Below, one piece after another: positions 17,146 through 26,122 of a DNA stretch of 32,340 nucleotides. Position numbers and translations under genes: made by a program. The DNA is from Methylococcales bacterium (lineage in GTDB: Bacteria; Pseudomonadota; Gammaproteobacteria; Methylococcales; Methylomonadaceae). Within the stretch, counting starts at the first letter, position 1, and each line of letters opens with the position of its first letter. Below the pieces are notes generated by a model. It did not search any database. It was not told the origin of the DNA and saw nothing but the letters and a program-made list of their open reading frames with translations. The stretch is from the NCBI GenBank assembly GCA_030654015.1, contig JAURYI010000022.1:1-32340 (forward strand), written 5' to 3'.

Positions 17146-18945
17146 TTACTCGCCATCCAAAAAGCATCTTAACTGTTCTGATCTGGATGGGTGTCTTAAT
17201 TTTCTTAATGCCTTGGCTTCAATTTGACGAATGCGCTCACGGGTCACATCAAACTGTTTGCCTACTTCTTCCAAGGTATGGTCGGTATTCATGTTAATAC
17301 CAAAACGCATACGCAGCACTTTCGCTTCTCTTGCCGTTAAACCTGCCAGTACATTTTGCGTTGATTCACGCAATCCTGCAATAGTTGCGGCTTCTACGGG
17401 AGACAATACTTTAGCATCTTCTATAAAATCGCCCAAATGCGAATCTTCATCATCGCCGATGGGGGTTTCCATAGAAATCGGTTCTTTGGCAATTTTTAAT
17501 ACTTTGCGTACTTTGTCTTCGGGCATTTCCATACGCTCTGACAGTTCTTCTGGCGTTGCTTCGCGCCCCATTTCCTGCAAAATCTGCCGTGAAATACGAT
17601 TTAATTTATTAATCGTTTCAATCATGTGGACAGGAATACGGATCGTTCTTGCCTGATCAGCAATCGAACGGGTAATTGCTTGGCGTATCCACCATGTCGC
17701 ATAAGTTGAAAACTTATAACCGCGACGGTATTCAAATTTATCAACGGCTTTCATTAAACCGATATTACCTTCCTGAATTAAATCCAAGAATTGCAAGCCA
17801 CGGTTGGTATATTTTTTCGCAATTGAAATAACCAGCCTTAAGTTGGCTTCAATCATTTCTTTTTTAGCGCGGCGGGCTTTGGCTTCGCCGATAGACATAC
17901 GGCGGTTAATATCTTTTAAACCGCTGATGGTCAAACCGTACTGTGCTTCTATGTCGGACAGTGTTTTTTGTGCTTTTCTTAAGTCTTTTTCGCGTGCTTT
18001 CAGGTTTTCTGAGTAATTATGCCCGCTCAGGTGTGAATCGAGCCATTCTGAGCTGGATTCATGTTCAGTAAAGCTGGCAATAAAGTCTTTACGCGCCATT
18101 TTTGCGTCTTTGACAAAAATATCTAAAATCAGTTTTTCTTGTTCACGCACGGTAGCAACACCGTTAGGAATAATCGCTGTTAATTTCTTTAAGTATTGTG
18201 GAGACCATTTGAACTCCATGAATAAATCAGCCAATACTTCAAAGGCTTGTTCGGTTTTATCGCTCACATAACCATGTTTTTTAACAGCAGAAGAGGCAAC
18301 TTTGAGTTGTTTTCTGAGGGCTTCCACTTTTTCTTTGACTTCTTCGTGGTTAAGTCCTTTCAGTTCATCTTCTGCACCTGCTTCTTCAACAATGTCAGTT
18401 GCTGGAATAGCGGCAATATTTTCCGGTTCAGATAAATCAACAAAGCCTGATATTAAATCAGTCAGGCGCGTAGCTCCTTCTTCACCTGAAATAGAATCAA
18501 AGGCTTCTAAAAAGTCTTCAACCACCACGCATGATCTGGCAATGGCTTTCACTAATTGCTGTTGCCCTTCTTCAATACGTTTGGCGATTTTTAATTCGTC
18601 AGCACGAGTCAGTAGCTCAACTGAACCCATTTCCCTCATGTACATACGCACGGGGTCAGTTGTTCTGCCGAATTCACTGTCAACAGAGGCGAGGGCGGCA
18701 ACTTCTTCTGCATCTTCGTCATCGGTAGTAACGGTGGCAGAATCAGTAATCAAGGAATCTTCATCGGGGGCAACTTCGTGAACCTGAATGCCCATTTCAT
18801 TGATCATGCCAATGATGTCTTCAATTTGTTCAGGATCAACAATGTCACTGGGCAAGTGATCGTTCACCTCGGCATACGTCAGGTATCCCTGCATTTTGCC
18901 TTTGGCTATTAATTGTTTAAGCTGAGATTGTTGTTCTTGATTCAT
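17146..18945 (-). CDS. rpoD: RNA polymerase primary sigma factor RpoD (sigma-70)
   Basis: RpoD directs RNA polymerase to housekeeping promoters. The 599-residue protein has region 1.1 at the N-terminus, region 1.2 ([19 protein letters not shown]), a long acidic non-conserved region typical of proteobacteria, region 2 including [20 protein letters not shown] and the -10-binding [14 protein letters not shown], region 3, and region 4 ending with the helix-turn-helix [20 protein letters not shown]. The length is close to E. coli RpoD. It is the last protein gene of the rpsU-yqeY-dnaG-rpoD cluster. The 180-nt gap to dnaG allows an internal promoter. Confidence 0.98.
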   Translation of the reverse strand: MNQEQQSQLKQLIAKGKMQGYLTYAEVNDHLPSDIVDPEQIEDIIGMINEMGIQVHEVAPDEDSLITDSATVTTDDEDAEEVAALASVDSEFGRTTDPVRMYMREMGSVELLTRADELKIAKRIEEGQQQLVKAIARSCVVVEDFLEAFDSISGEEGATRLTDLISGFVDLSEPENIAAIPATDIVEEAGAEDELKGLNHEEVKEKVEALRKQLKVASSAVKKHGYVSDKTEQAFEVLADLFMEFKWSPQYLKKLTAIIPNGVATVREQEKLILDIFVKDAKMARKDFIASFTEHESSSEWLDSHLSGHNYSENLKAREKDLRKAQKTLSDIEAQYGLTISGLKDINRRMSIGEAKARRAKKEMIEANLRLVISIAKKYTNRGLQFLDLIQEGNIGLMKAVDKFEYRRGYKFSTYATWWIRQAITRSIADQARTIRIPVHMIETINKLNRISRQILQEMGREATPEELSERMEMPEDKVRKVLKIAKEPISMETPIGDDEDSHLGDFIEDAKVLSPVEAATIAGLRESTQNVLAGLTAREAKVLRMRFGINMNTDHTLEEVGKQFDVTRERIRQIEAKALRKLRHPSRSEQLRCFLDGE

Positions 18946-18993
18946 TATTTACTCACTGAGTGTTCTGCTCAGCCCGACTACACTGAGCGCGGA

Positions 18994-18999
18994 ATTATA
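18994..18999 (-). promoter_or_regulatory. Possible rpoD promoter (-10 element)
   Basis: A perfect TATAAT lies 49 nt upstream of the rpoD start codon, inside the dnaG-rpoD gap. The spot 17 nt further upstream (GTGCAA, minus strand, 19017-19022) matches the -35 consensus poorly. E. coli also has a promoter just before rpoD, so independent expression is plausible. Confidence 0.35.
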
Positions 19000-19125
19000 C
19001 TACACAATTCATCTTTTTGCACTAGGATGACTATTCATTTAATGCTATTTCATTTAATTTGCCAATTTATTATGAAATCAATGCGTTACACCTGTATGAC
19101 ACTGTATTTTGGGTTAAAAATACAA

Positions 19126-20868
19126 TCACTTTGCTTTGGATAAATTTTGCAGCTGTTCTTTTTCCTGAGGCGTTAAGCCTTCTGTTTCCAGTTTATCTAA
19201 CAGTCTACGACGTTCAGCTTTAGTCAAAGTTTCAACTAATTTATCTAATGTGCCAGAAAAATCCGCGATTTCGCCACCTTCTGGAATTCCCAGTTGCAAA
19301 TCACTGAGTAATCTTATAATTCGCTCATCTTCATGATCGCGGTAATATTCCAGTAAAATACCCGTATTAGTCGGTTTTTCGTCCAAAATCACCTGTAAAA
19401 TACGTCTGAATGTTTCAATACCATCAAATTTTAAACCATCCCACACTATGTCTCGCTGCTCAAGGATGCTGATTAATTCGGGATGTTGAATTAATAAAGC
19501 CAGCGTCCGCCGTTGCAATGGCATTCTTCCGCTTGGTTCTGGTCTTTTCTGCGGCGTTGGTTTTGGGCTATGGGTAGTGGTAGTTGCCAAAACATCGAGT
19601 GCGCCAAATCCTGATAATTCTTTAAGCCGCGCAAACATCATTTCTTTAAACACGCTGTCTGGCAGTTTTTCCAGATAGGGTTTAGCCTGACTGACTAATT
19701 GCGCTCGCCCTTCGGTTTCGCTTAGGTTCAGCGCATTGGTAAAATGCCCGAAAAAGTAATCCGACAACGGTAATGCCGTTTGTATTTGTTCAGTAAAACC
19801 ATTGAGTCCTCGTTCACGAATCAACGAATCAGGATCATGTTGTGGCGGCAACAGCATAATGCGGATTTGTCGCCCATCTTTCAAGCTGGAAAAAGCCGAT
19901 TCCATCACCCGCCACGCGGCTGTCTGTCCCGCTTTATCGCCATCAAAGCAAAATACCAGCTCCGATGAAAACCGAAACAATAAATCCAAGTGGTCGCGTG
20001 ATGTGGCTGTGCCTAACACCGCAACCGCATGATGAATGCCGAATTGCGCTAAGGCAATGACATCCATATAGCCTTCAACAATTAGAATACGCGGCGGTTT
20101 TGCACTCTTTTCCAATAATTCATATAAACCGTAAACTTCCTTGCCTTTGCTAAATAGTGCCGTTTCTGGCGAATTCAAGTATTTGGGCAAACTATCATCC
20201 AATACTCGTCCGCCGAAGCCGACAATTCGACCGCGTCTGTTTCTGATGGGAAACATTAACCGCCCGCGAAAACGACCGTAAGCCTCTCCGTGATCATTAC
20301 TGCCCAGCAAGCCGCAGTCCATTAAGGCTTTGGAATCGAACTGTTCAAGTAGCGGTTTCCACTGTACAGGGGCGTAGCCCAGCATAAAATCACTTGCACA
20401 ATCACCGCTGATACCACGCGCTTTTAAGTAATCGACGGCTTTTTTTCCTTCGCTGCTATTACGCAATTGCTGCACATAAAAAGTGGCGACTTGCTCCATT
20501 AGGGCGTACAGAGTGGTTAAGTCGTTTTTTTTCTGTGCGGGTTGTTGTGAATAAGTGGCTGTTTCTCTGGGTACATCCACACCGACAAACGCGGCTAAAT
20601 CTTCAACGGCTTCAACAAAATCAAGGTGATTAAAATCCATCAGAAAACCGATGGCGTTGCCGCTCGCGCCGCAACCGAAGCAATGAAACATCTGCTTGTT
20701 GCGACTGACAGAAAAGCTGGGGGATTTTTCGGTGTGGAACGGGCAGCGGGCGACATAATTCGCGCCCGTTTTTTTGAGGGGAAGGTGCGAATCGATTAAA
20801 TCGACTATATCAACTCGCACTAACAGTTCGTTAATGAATTCGCGTGGAATTCTACCCGGCACATTCAT
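19126..20868 (-). CDS. dnaG: DNA primase DnaG
   Basis: DnaG lays down RNA primers for replication and binds DnaB through its C-terminal domain. The 580-residue protein has the CHC2 zinc finger (Cys42, His45, Cys63, Cys66), the RNA-polymerase core with RGRLMFPIRNRRGRIVGFGG (201-220), the TOPRIM metal site with Glu265 in VEGYMDV and Asp309/Asp311 in FDGDKAG, and a helicase-binding tail. Length is normal. The ATG at 20868 follows yqeY by 15 nt, consistent with co-transcription from the rpsU promoter. Confidence 0.97.
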   Translation of the reverse strand: MNVPGRIPREFINELLVRVDIVDLIDSHLPLKKTGANYVARCPFHTEKSPSFSVSRNKQMFHCFGCGASGNAIGFLMDFNHLDFVEAVEDLAAFVGVDVPRETATYSQQPAQKKNDLTTLYALMEQVATFYVQQLRNSSEGKKAVDYLKARGISGDCASDFMLGYAPVQWKPLLEQFDSKALMDCGLLGSNDHGEAYGRFRGRLMFPIRNRRGRIVGFGGRVLDDSLPKYLNSPETALFSKGKEVYGLYELLEKSAKPPRILIVEGYMDVIALAQFGIHHAVAVLGTATSRDHLDLLFRFSSELVFCFDGDKAGQTAAWRVMESAFSSLKDGRQIRIMLLPPQHDPDSLIRERGLNGFTEQIQTALPLSDYFFGHFTNALNLSETEGRAQLVSQAKPYLEKLPDSVFKEMMFARLKELSGFGALDVLATTTTHSPKPTPQKRPEPSGRMPLQRRTLALLIQHPELISILEQRDIVWDGLKFDGIETFRRILQVILDEKPTNTGILLEYYRDHEDERIIRLLSDLQLGIPEGGEIADFSGTLDKLVETLTKAERRRLLDKLETEGLTPQEKEQLQNLSKAK

Positions 20869-20883
20869 GCGGATAACAACAAA

Positions 20884-21336
20884 CTATTCAGCTAACGCTG
20901 CCTTGATTTTATTACTGACCACAGACATATCGGCGCGACCTTGCATTTGTGTTTTTAACAATGCCATGACTTTCCCCATATCTTTAACGGATTGTGCGCC
21001 TGATTCGGCAACCGCCGCACTCACCATGGCATCGACTTCGGCATCAGTCAGGGCTTGCGGCAGAAAATCCTGAATCACTGTAATTTCAGCTTCTTCAATG
21101 GCTACCAGATCCATGCGATTGCCATCGGTAAATTGGCGGATTGATTCGCGGCGTTGTTTAAGCATTTTATCGAGCACCATAATGGTACGCTCGTTATCCA
21201 GCGTAATACGCTCATCGACTTCAACTTGTTTAACGGCAGCCAGCATTAAACGGATAACCGCTAATCTGGCTTTGTCGCCGCCTTTCATGGCGGCTTTCAT
21301 CTCTTCCTTGAGTCGGTCTGTTAATAAATCAGTCAT
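20884..21336 (-). CDS. yqeY: GatB/YqeY domain-containing protein
   Basis: This 150-residue protein is a stand-alone YqeY domain, related to the C-terminal tRNA-binding part of the GatB amidotransferase subunit. It starts LTDRLKEEMKAAMKGGDKAR and has the typical IQDFLPQALTDAEVDAMV near residue 90, followed by KDMGKVMALLKTQMQGRADM. Its biochemical role is not established. It starts 2 nt after rpsU and ends 15 nt before dnaG, a position it holds in many proteobacteria though not in E. coli K-12. The tight spacing suggests a fixed ratio or coupled translation with bS21. Confidence 0.93.
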   Translation of the reverse strand: MTDLLTDRLKEEMKAAMKGGDKARLAVIRLMLAAVKQVEVDERITLDNERTIMVLDKMLKQRRESIRQFTDGNRMDLVAIEEAEITVIQDFLPQALTDAEVDAMVSAAVAESGAQSVKDMGKVMALLKTQMQGRADMSVVSNKIKAALAE

Positions 21337-21338
21337 GA

Positions 21339-21572
21339 TTACAGCGCGGGACGACCACGACGTAAGTTTTTCAACGCATAACGCTCACGCGCTAATTTTT
21401 TCAAATGACGTTTAACAGCCGCTGCGCCTTTGCGTTTGCGTTCTGAAGTCGGTTTTTCATAGAATTCACGACGACGGACTTCGGCTAAAACACCTGCTTT
21501 TTCACAAGCGCGTTTGAAGCGACGAATAGCAATATCAAAAGGTTCGTTTTCTTTAAGTTTCACTGACGGCAT
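21339..21572 (-). CDS. rpsU: 30S ribosomal protein bS21
   Basis: bS21 binds the 30S platform and helps initiation. The protein is 77 residues, slightly longer than the usual 71 because of the tail [11 protein letters not shown]. It has the canonical [20 protein letters not shown] and [20 protein letters not shown]. It leads the minus-strand macromolecular-synthesis cluster. A good promoter lies 69 nt upstream of the ATG. No terminator is visible between rpsU and yqeY, unlike the attenuating terminator known after rpsU in E. coli. Confidence 0.97.
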   Translation of the reverse strand: MPSVKLKENEPFDIAIRRFKRACEKAGVLAEVRRREFYEKPTSERKRKGAAAVKRHLKKLARERYALKNLRRGRPAL

Positions 21573-21640
21573 TATAATAATTCCAACTATGTTAATATTT
21601 AAGGGTGTTGAGTCTGCCCACTGGACAAACAGAACCGAGA

Positions 21641-21668
21641 ATTATACCTTTACTTTATCAATATTCAA
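21641..21668 (-). promoter_or_regulatory. Sigma-70-type promoter for rpsU
   Basis: On the minus strand TTGAAT (21663-21668) and a perfect TATAAT (21641-21646) are 16 nt apart. Transcription would start near 21634, giving a leader of about 60 nt before rpsU. The -35 element lies only 7 nt from the tsaD start codon, so rpsU and tsaD expression may interfere. Confidence 0.65.
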
Positions 21669-21675
21669 AAAATCA

Positions 21676-22686
21676 ATGTACGTTTTAGGCATAGAAACCT
21701 CCTGTGACGAGACAGGTATCGCGATTTATCATTCCGAACACGGTTTGATTCATCATCTTTTATACAGTCAAATTGATATGCACAGCGAATATGGTGGCGT
21801 TGTTCCCGAACTTGCGTCCCGCGATCATATTCGTAAATGTATACCGTTAATTAAGCAATGTCTGCGGGAAAGTCAGCTCACCAGCGGCGATATAAACGGC
21901 ATTGCCTACACCGCAGGGCCGGGCTTAATGGGCGCATTATTGGTCGGTGCGGCAACGGCGCGAAGTTTGGCATGGGCGTGGAATGTGCCTGCTATTGCGG
22001 TGCATCACATGGAAGGGCATTTGCTCGCCCCGATGCTGGAAGAAAATCCGCCCGCATTTCCGTTTGTAGCGTTGCTTATTTCGGGCGGACATACATTATT
22101 AGTGCAAGTGGACGGCATTGGACGCTATCAAGCATTAGGCGAGTCTTTGGATGATGCCGCAGGTGAAGCCTTTGATAAAACTGCAAAAATGCTGGGTTTG
22201 GGTTATCCGGGAGGTCCTAAATTATCCGCGCTTGCTGAACACGGTATTAATCGCTTTAAATTTCCCCGTCCAATGACTGACAGGCCAGGACTGGATTTTA
22301 GTTTCAGTGGTTTAAAAACCTTTACCATGAATACTATCAATGCCACTGAAAAAAACGAGCAGGATAAAGCCGATGTGGCGTTGGCTTTTCAAGACGCAGT
22401 TGCCGATACGCTGACCATTAAATGCCGTCGCGCCTTACAGCAAACTGGCCTAAAGAGTTTAATCGTTGCGGGCGGTGTCGCTGCTAATAAACAAATTCGC
22501 ACCGCCTTAACGGAGATGGTAGCGAAAGAAAATGCACAGATTTATTACCCGCGCTTGCAGTTTTGTACCGACAACGGCGCGATGATTGCTTATGCGGGCT
22601 GTCAACGATTGATGGCAGGACAACAGGAGGGCTTAGGTATTGTTGCGCGTCCGCGTTGGGCAATGAGTGAGTTATCTGGCTGTTAG
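21676..22686 (+). CDS. tsaD: tRNA N6-adenosine threonylcarbamoyltransferase TsaD
   Basis: TsaD, with TsaB and TsaE, transfers threonylcarbamoyl to A37 of tRNAs that read ANN codons. The 336-residue protein starts [18 protein letters not shown], has the iron or zinc ligands His111 and His115 in VHHMEGH, the sugar-kinase-like [28 protein letters not shown], and the late ligand region [13 protein letters not shown]. Length equals the family's. The frame is open back to 21514 inside rpsU, but the conserved N-terminus fixes the start at 21676. It is divergent from rpsU, a conserved neighbourhood in gammaproteobacteria. A long hairpin follows 16 nt after the stop. Confidence 0.96.
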   Translation: MYVLGIETSCDETGIAIYHSEHGLIHHLLYSQIDMHSEYGGVVPELASRDHIRKCIPLIKQCLRESQLTSGDINGIAYTAGPGLMGALLVGAATARSLAWAWNVPAIAVHHMEGHLLAPMLEENPPAFPFVALLISGGHTLLVQVDGIGRYQALGESLDDAAGEAFDKTAKMLGLGYPGGPKLSALAEHGINRFKFPRPMTDRPGLDFSFSGLKTFTMNTINATEKNEQDKADVALAFQDAVADTLTIKCRRALQQTGLKSLIVAGGVAANKQIRTALTEMVAKENAQIYYPRLQFCTDNGAMIAYAGCQRLMAGQQEGLGIVARPRWAMSELSGC

Positions 22687-22702
22687 TTTTAAGAAATAAT
22701 AC

Positions 22703-22757
22703 ATGAAGTTATACCGTTCATACTTGGACAAGCTTAGTCCGAACGGTATAACTTCAT
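22703..22757. repeat. Palindromic repeat hairpin after tsaD
   Basis: ATGAAGTTATACCGTTC (22703-22719) pairs perfectly over 17 bp with 22741-22757. Inside, GGAC (22726-22729) and GTCC (22737-22740) extend the stem beyond a 6-nt bulge around AAGCTTA. The core TTGGACAAGCTTAGTCCGAACGG resembles a widespread intergenic repeat type (CGACAAGCTC...GAACGG). It may also end tsaD transcription. Confidence 0.75.
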
Positions 22758-22790
22758 GGTAGTGAATACCACTGTTTAACAAAGTTTAAA

Positions 22791-22975
22791 TGGCTATAGC
22801 CAGCATTAGCCTCTATAATGTTCGCTTAGTAGACAGTCATCCAAAGATACGAGACTTTTACTTTATAAGTCTTGCCTATCGTTCAGCACTTTTCAGAAAT
22901 TCCTTTCGTTGTTTCCTTTTTGTGCATTGCGTGATTTGCAAGCAGATTTTTTTATTAATTTATTGAGGCAACAAA
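22791..22975 (+). promoter_or_regulatory. Promoter and long leader of the cold-shock gene
   Basis: A perfect TATAAT lies at 22814-22819; the matching -35 position (TGGCTA, 22791-22796, 17-nt spacing) is weak. Transcription from there gives a leader of about 150 nt, as in E. coli cspA-type genes, whose leaders refold in the cold. The ribosome site GAGG (22965-22968) sits seven bases before the ATG. No cold-box sequence was verified. Confidence 0.5.
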
Positions 22976-23182
22976 ATGGCAACAGGTACTGTTAAATGGT
23001 TTAACGAGTCTAAAGGTTTCGGTTTTATTTCACCTAGCGACGGCAGTGCTGATGTATTCGTACATTTTTCTGCGATTGCCAGCACAGGTGGATACCGCAC
23101 TTTGGCTGAAGGTCAAGCCGTTAAGTATGAAGTAGAAACAGGCCCTAAAGGCCCACAAGCATCCGATGTAGCCAGCGTTTAA
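22976..23182 (+). CDS. CspA-family cold-shock protein
   Basis: A 68-residue single cold-shock domain, a five-stranded OB fold that binds single-stranded RNA or DNA and melts RNA structure. It has [20 protein letters not shown] with the RNP1 motif KGFGFI and the RNP2 motif VFVHFSAI. Length and order are standard. The long AU-rich leader suggests post-transcriptional or cold control. A second RNA-binding gene (RRM) follows 98 nt downstream on the same strand, with only a weak hairpin between, so they may share a transcript. Confidence 0.96.
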   Translation: MATGTVKWFNESKGFGFISPSDGSADVFVHFSAIASTGGYRTLAEGQAVKYEVETGPKGPQASDVASV

Positions 23183-23200
23183 GCGACTACTTTCTTACCC

Positions 23201-23223
23201 AATCCCGTTTATACAGCGGGGTT
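23201..23223 (+). other. Small hairpin between the cold-shock and RRM genes
   Basis: AATCCCG (23201-23207) pairs with CGGGGTT (23217-23223) around a 9-nt loop, with one T-G pair. No U-tract follows. It could weaken or process read-through from csp into the RRM gene. Confidence 0.35.
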
Positions 23224-23280
23224 GTGGCATCACTGGTTTATCCAGTCAATCTATTCCCCCCTTATTTCAGGATATGTCTT

Positions 23281-23544
23281 TTGAAACGAATTTTTGTAGG
23301 AAACTTACCTAGCGAGGCGACTGAAGCCACTGTTCAAGCCTTATTTTCTCAATACGGCAAAGTCCGTTCCATTGAATTGGTCTCCGACATATTCAGCGGT
23401 CGGTGTCGAGGTTTTGGTTTTATCGGTATGGAAGGGCATGAAGCCCGCGCGGCTATTTCAGCACTGGATGGCAATTTATATTGCGGCAAACCGTTAAAAG
23501 TTAAATTTGAAGAACCCGCAGCCAAAGGCGGCAAACGCCGTTAA
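23281..23544 (+). CDS. Small RRM-type RNA-binding protein, probable TTG start
   Basis: The protein is a single RNA recognition motif of about 87 residues. RNP2 is IFVGNL at the N-terminus and RNP1 is RGFGFIGM; the tail AAKGGKRR is basic. Bacterial proteins of this kind are thought to act as RNA chaperones, often cold-induced. I place the start at TTG 23281, because AGGA (23269-23272) is eight bases upstream and RRMs of this family start two to four residues before RNP2. The frame extends to an ATG at 23224, but the added 19 residues are unlike the family and that ATG has no ribosome site. A hairpin follows the stop. Confidence 0.85.
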   Translation: MKRIFVGNLPSEATEATVQALFSQYGKVRSIELVSDIFSGRCRGFGFIGMEGHEARAAISALDGNLYCGKPLKVKFEEPAAKGGKRR

Positions 23545-23566
23545 GTTGTGTCGGTAACCAATTTCA

Positions 23567-23592
23567 TAGTCAACAGCCGTTGCTGTTGACTA
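23567..23592. terminator. Bidirectional hairpin between the RRM gene and the acr3 remnant
   Basis: TAGTCAACAGC (23567-23577), loop CGTT, GCTGTTGACTA (23582-23592): a perfect 11-bp stem between convergent genes. No strong T-tract is present. Confidence 0.6.
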
Positions 23593-23604
23593 ACTTGCAT
23601 ATTA

Positions 23605-24081
23605 TTAATCTATCGTTGTTACAAAGTATTTTTCTCGAAAATACAATGCCCCTAAACCCGCGTAATACTCACTGTCACCGTCCGCTAATTCATTCCACAC
23701 CAGCACCATCGCAATACAGCGCGACAAGCCGATGACAATCAAGCCCACCATATACTCTGGATAATCGCGTAAAAACACGATAGCCAAGACAAACATTAAT
23801 ACGGGGCCGATAATCCAATTTTGTATCAAGGACAATAACAATACCTTGGTATTTTTAAAAATGCGCGGCAATTCCTCATAACGGACTTTTGCCAATGGCG
23901 GATACATCATTAAAATAAGCCCGATAGCAATCGGCACAGAGGTTGTGCCGACTTGAAACTGCGTTAGCCATTGCGTAAAGCTGGGTACAAAATAACCCAG
24001 CGCAACACCTGCCGCCATCGTGATAAAAATCCACAGTGTTAAAAAGCGTTCGACAAAACCCAAGCGTTTTTCAGTCTGCAT
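23605..24081 (-). pseudogene. acr3: Truncated arsenite efflux permease Acr3 (N-terminal half)
   Basis: The first 145 or so residues match the Acr3 arsenite permease closely: [60 protein letters not shown], and the conserved cysteine in [15 protein letters not shown]. Acr3 normally has about 350 residues and ten helices. Here the similarity stops after GLGAL and 12 unrelated residues ([12 protein letters not shown]) lead to a stop. The rest is not found in the roughly 60 nt before the next gene, so it is a real deletion, not a frameshift. A 7-bp hairpin (23626-23644) sits at the breakpoint. The start lies 2 nt behind arsC. Arsenite export through this copy is probably lost. Confidence 0.85.
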
Positions 24082-24083
24082 AA

Positions 24084-24563
24084 TCAGCTGACCTCTGCGC
24101 CGATTTTGTTGATTGCCTGACTCAGTTCAGCCGCAGGCATGGTTTCAAAGGGCAGGGCTAAGAGTGCCTGTACACGCCTTTTTAATAACTCGTAAGTGGC
24201 TTGAAACGCCGCAGTAATCTCTTCTTCAGTTCCTGTTGCGTGACCTGGGTCAGATACGCCCCAGTGTCCTCTAACGACACTGTTTAAATACACAGGGCAA
24301 ACTTCACCCGCCGCTGAATCACACACGGTAATGGCAATATCAATACCCGCATCGGCAAATTCATTCCATGATTGACTGGTAAAACCTTCGGTGGCAATGC
24401 CATTGCGGTTTAATGTTGCCAGTGCGCCCGCATTTATTCTGCCCAGTGGATGACTGCCCGCTGAAAATGCGTGTAATCTATTACCTGCCAGATGATTAAT
24501 TAATGCCTCGCCCAGTACACTGCGGCAAGAATTTCCCGTACATAAAATCAACACGTTTACCAT
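24084..24563 (-). CDS. arsC: Arsenate reductase, low-molecular-weight phosphatase type
   Basis: The 159-residue protein has the phosphatase P-loop Cys8-X5-Arg14 (LCTGNSCRS), the further cysteines Cys81 and Cys89 in [12 protein letters not shown], and the late motif [12 protein letters not shown]. This three-cysteine relay matches the thioredoxin-coupled ArsC class, which reduces arsenate to arsenite. I start at 24563 ([12 protein letters not shown]), since conserved sequence begins at once; an in-frame ATG lies at 24584. The partner exporter acr3 is truncated and no arsR regulator is visible here, so the locus looks like a decaying arsenic operon; arsenite would need another exit route. Confidence 0.92.
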   Translation of the reverse strand: MVNVLILCTGNSCRSVLGEALINHLAGNRLHAFSAGSHPLGRINAGALATLNRNGIATEGFTSQSWNEFADAGIDIAITVCDSAAGEVCPVYLNSVVRGHWGVSDPGHATGTEEEITAAFQATYELLKRRVQALLALPFETMPAAELSQAINKIGAEVS

Positions 24564-24674
24564 AATTATCTCGTCATTTATCATTCAAAATGGTCAATTG
24601 TAATGGTCTAATATTACATTAATTTGACAGTTTAACGTGGTTCCTATGGTTTTTAATGCTTTTTTGCAACTCAC

Positions 24675-24687
24675 TTAACGTCGTTAA
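24675..24687. promoter_or_regulatory. 13-bp palindrome in the arsC/corB gap
   Basis: The 230-nt gap 24564-24793 separates divergent arsC and corB. It contains the palindrome TTAACG-T-CGTTAA (24675-24687) and TTGACA hexamers at 24624-24629 and 24732-24737 on the plus strand; no convincing -10 partner was found for either. A regulator-binding role is a guess. Confidence 0.3.
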
Positions 24688-24793
24688 ACTTTAAAAATTG
24701 ACCTTAGAAAGTGTGGAAATTACATTCCAACTTGACAAAAAATTCTCATCGTAGACACTACAGCAGTTTTCATAAATTAAGAGATGACCTTCT

Positions 24794-26047
24794 TTGAACG
24801 ATATGCCCCTTAGTATGCTCTTTAGCATACTTGTACTGATGCTGGTTTTGTCCGCTTTTTTTTCTGGTTCAGAAACGGCTTTAATGACTTTAAACCGTTA
24901 CCGCCTGCGACATTTAGTCAAACTGAAACATACGGGTGCGATAAAAGCGCACCGATTGTTACAGCGTCCAGACCGCTTATTGGGCTTGATTTTATTGGGC
25001 AATAATTTTGTTAATAATTTTGCTTCATCTATTGCTACGATTATTGCCATTAAACTCTATGCCAATGAAGAATCCAGTGTCGCCATAGCGGCGGCTATTC
25101 TGACCATCGTGATGCTGGTTTGTTCAGAAGTGACACCCAAAACGCTCGCGGCAATTAAACCTGAATTACTGGCTTTTCCTGCTGCATGGGTTTACACGCC
25201 GTTATTGAAGATTTTTTATCCTATCGTTTGGTTCGTTAATTTATTCGTTAATGTATTATTACGCTTAGTCGGTGTTGATGTTAAGAAAACCAACCCCGAT
25301 TCCCAGCTTAGTAAAGATGAGCTGAAAAGCATCATTACCGAAGCGGAAAGCCTGATGCCAGCGCGGTATCAAAAAATGTTGCTTGGTATTCTGGATCTGG
25401 AATCGGCAACTGTTGAAGACATCATGACTCCTCGTAATGAGATTATCGGTATTGATTTAGAGCAGTCCCTTGAAGACATCATTACGCAAATCAAAACCAG
25501 TCCGCATACACAAATACCTGTGTATAAAAAAAATATCGACAGGGTTGTCGGTTTTTTACACCTGCGAAAAGTGCTGGTGCTGGTGAATCATGAAAGTTTT
25601 GATAAGCACACGCTGACAGGCTTGTTATCAAAACCTGTCTTTATTCCTGAAAGCACCCCCGTTCACAGTCAGATGCTGAGTTTTAAAAGCGAAAAAAGCC
25701 GCATCGGGTTAGTGGTTGATGAATACGGCGACGTGCAGGGCTTAGTTACGTTGGATGACTTGTTGCAGGAAATCGTCGGCGAATTACTCACCGAGGATAC
25801 TACCGCTAGACGACAAAGTGATGGCAGTTATCTGGTAGATGCCAATATTACGGTACGCGAATTAAATCGGGTCACACAGTGGTCGCTACCAACGGAAGGC
25901 CCCAAGACACTGAATGGGCTGATTATCGAGTTTATGGAAACCATTCCCGAACCTGGCACAAGTATTAAACTGCACGATCATCCGCTGGAAATTTTAAAAC
26001 GCGATGAAAATGCGGTTAAGCTGGTCAAATTTCTGCCTAGAAAATAA
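24794..26047 (+). CDS. CNNM/CorB-type membrane protein with CBS pair and CorC_HlyC domain
   Basis: The 417-residue protein resembles E. coli YfjD and the Salmonella CorB family. It has an N-terminal DUF21 membrane region with SAFFSGSETALMTLNRYRLR and GLILLGNNFVNNFASS, a CBS pair beginning near VEDIMTPRNEIIGI and including VVDEYGDVQGLVTLDDLLQE, and a C-terminal transporter-associated domain ending in LEILKRDENAVKLVKF. The family is linked to magnesium or cobalt transport or its control; direct transport is proven only for some members. I use TTG at 24794 with AAGAGA about 9 nt upstream; an ATG three codons later (24803) is the alternative. The gene appears monocistronic, with FHA next after 75 nt. 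Confidence 0.9.
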   Translation: MNDMPLSMLFSILVLMLVLSAFFSGSETALMTLNRYRLRHLVKLKHTGAIKAHRLLQRPDRLLGLILLGNNFVNNFASSIATIIAIKLYANEESSVAIAAAILTIVMLVCSEVTPKTLAAIKPELLAFPAAWVYTPLLKIFYPIVWFVNLFVNVLLRLVGVDVKKTNPDSQLSKDELKSIITEAESLMPARYQKMLLGILDLESATVEDIMTPRNEIIGIDLEQSLEDIITQIKTSPHTQIPVYKKNIDRVVGFLHLRKVLVLVNHESFDKHTLTGLLSKPVFIPESTPVHSQMLSFKSEKSRIGLVVDEYGDVQGLVTLDDLLQEIVGELLTEDTTARRQSDGSYLVDANITVRELNRVTQWSLPTEGPKTLNGLIIEFMETIPEPGTSIKLHDHPLEILKRDENAVKLVKFLPRK

Positions 26048-26122
26048 TCATACTTTTTGAATATAAGGAAAAATACCAACTATAATTATCAGATGCTTTA
26101 TCTATTTTAACCAATCGTTGTA

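Noticed and set aside
17231-17656. Open frame of 141 codons on the plus strand inside rpoD
   Set aside because: It lies antisense to a strongly conserved sigma-factor region, is Ser/Arg-rich in the way of antisense shadows, and has no ribosome site.
18302-18781. Open frame of 159 codons on the plus strand inside rpoD
   Set aside because: Antisense shadow of the acidic region of RpoD; composed mainly of Ser, Thr and Ala with no domain or start signal.
23605-23650. Frameshift rather than truncation in acr3
   Set aside because: The missing 200 residues would need about 600 nt, yet only about 60 nt separate this stop from the RRM gene, so no frame can restore the protein.
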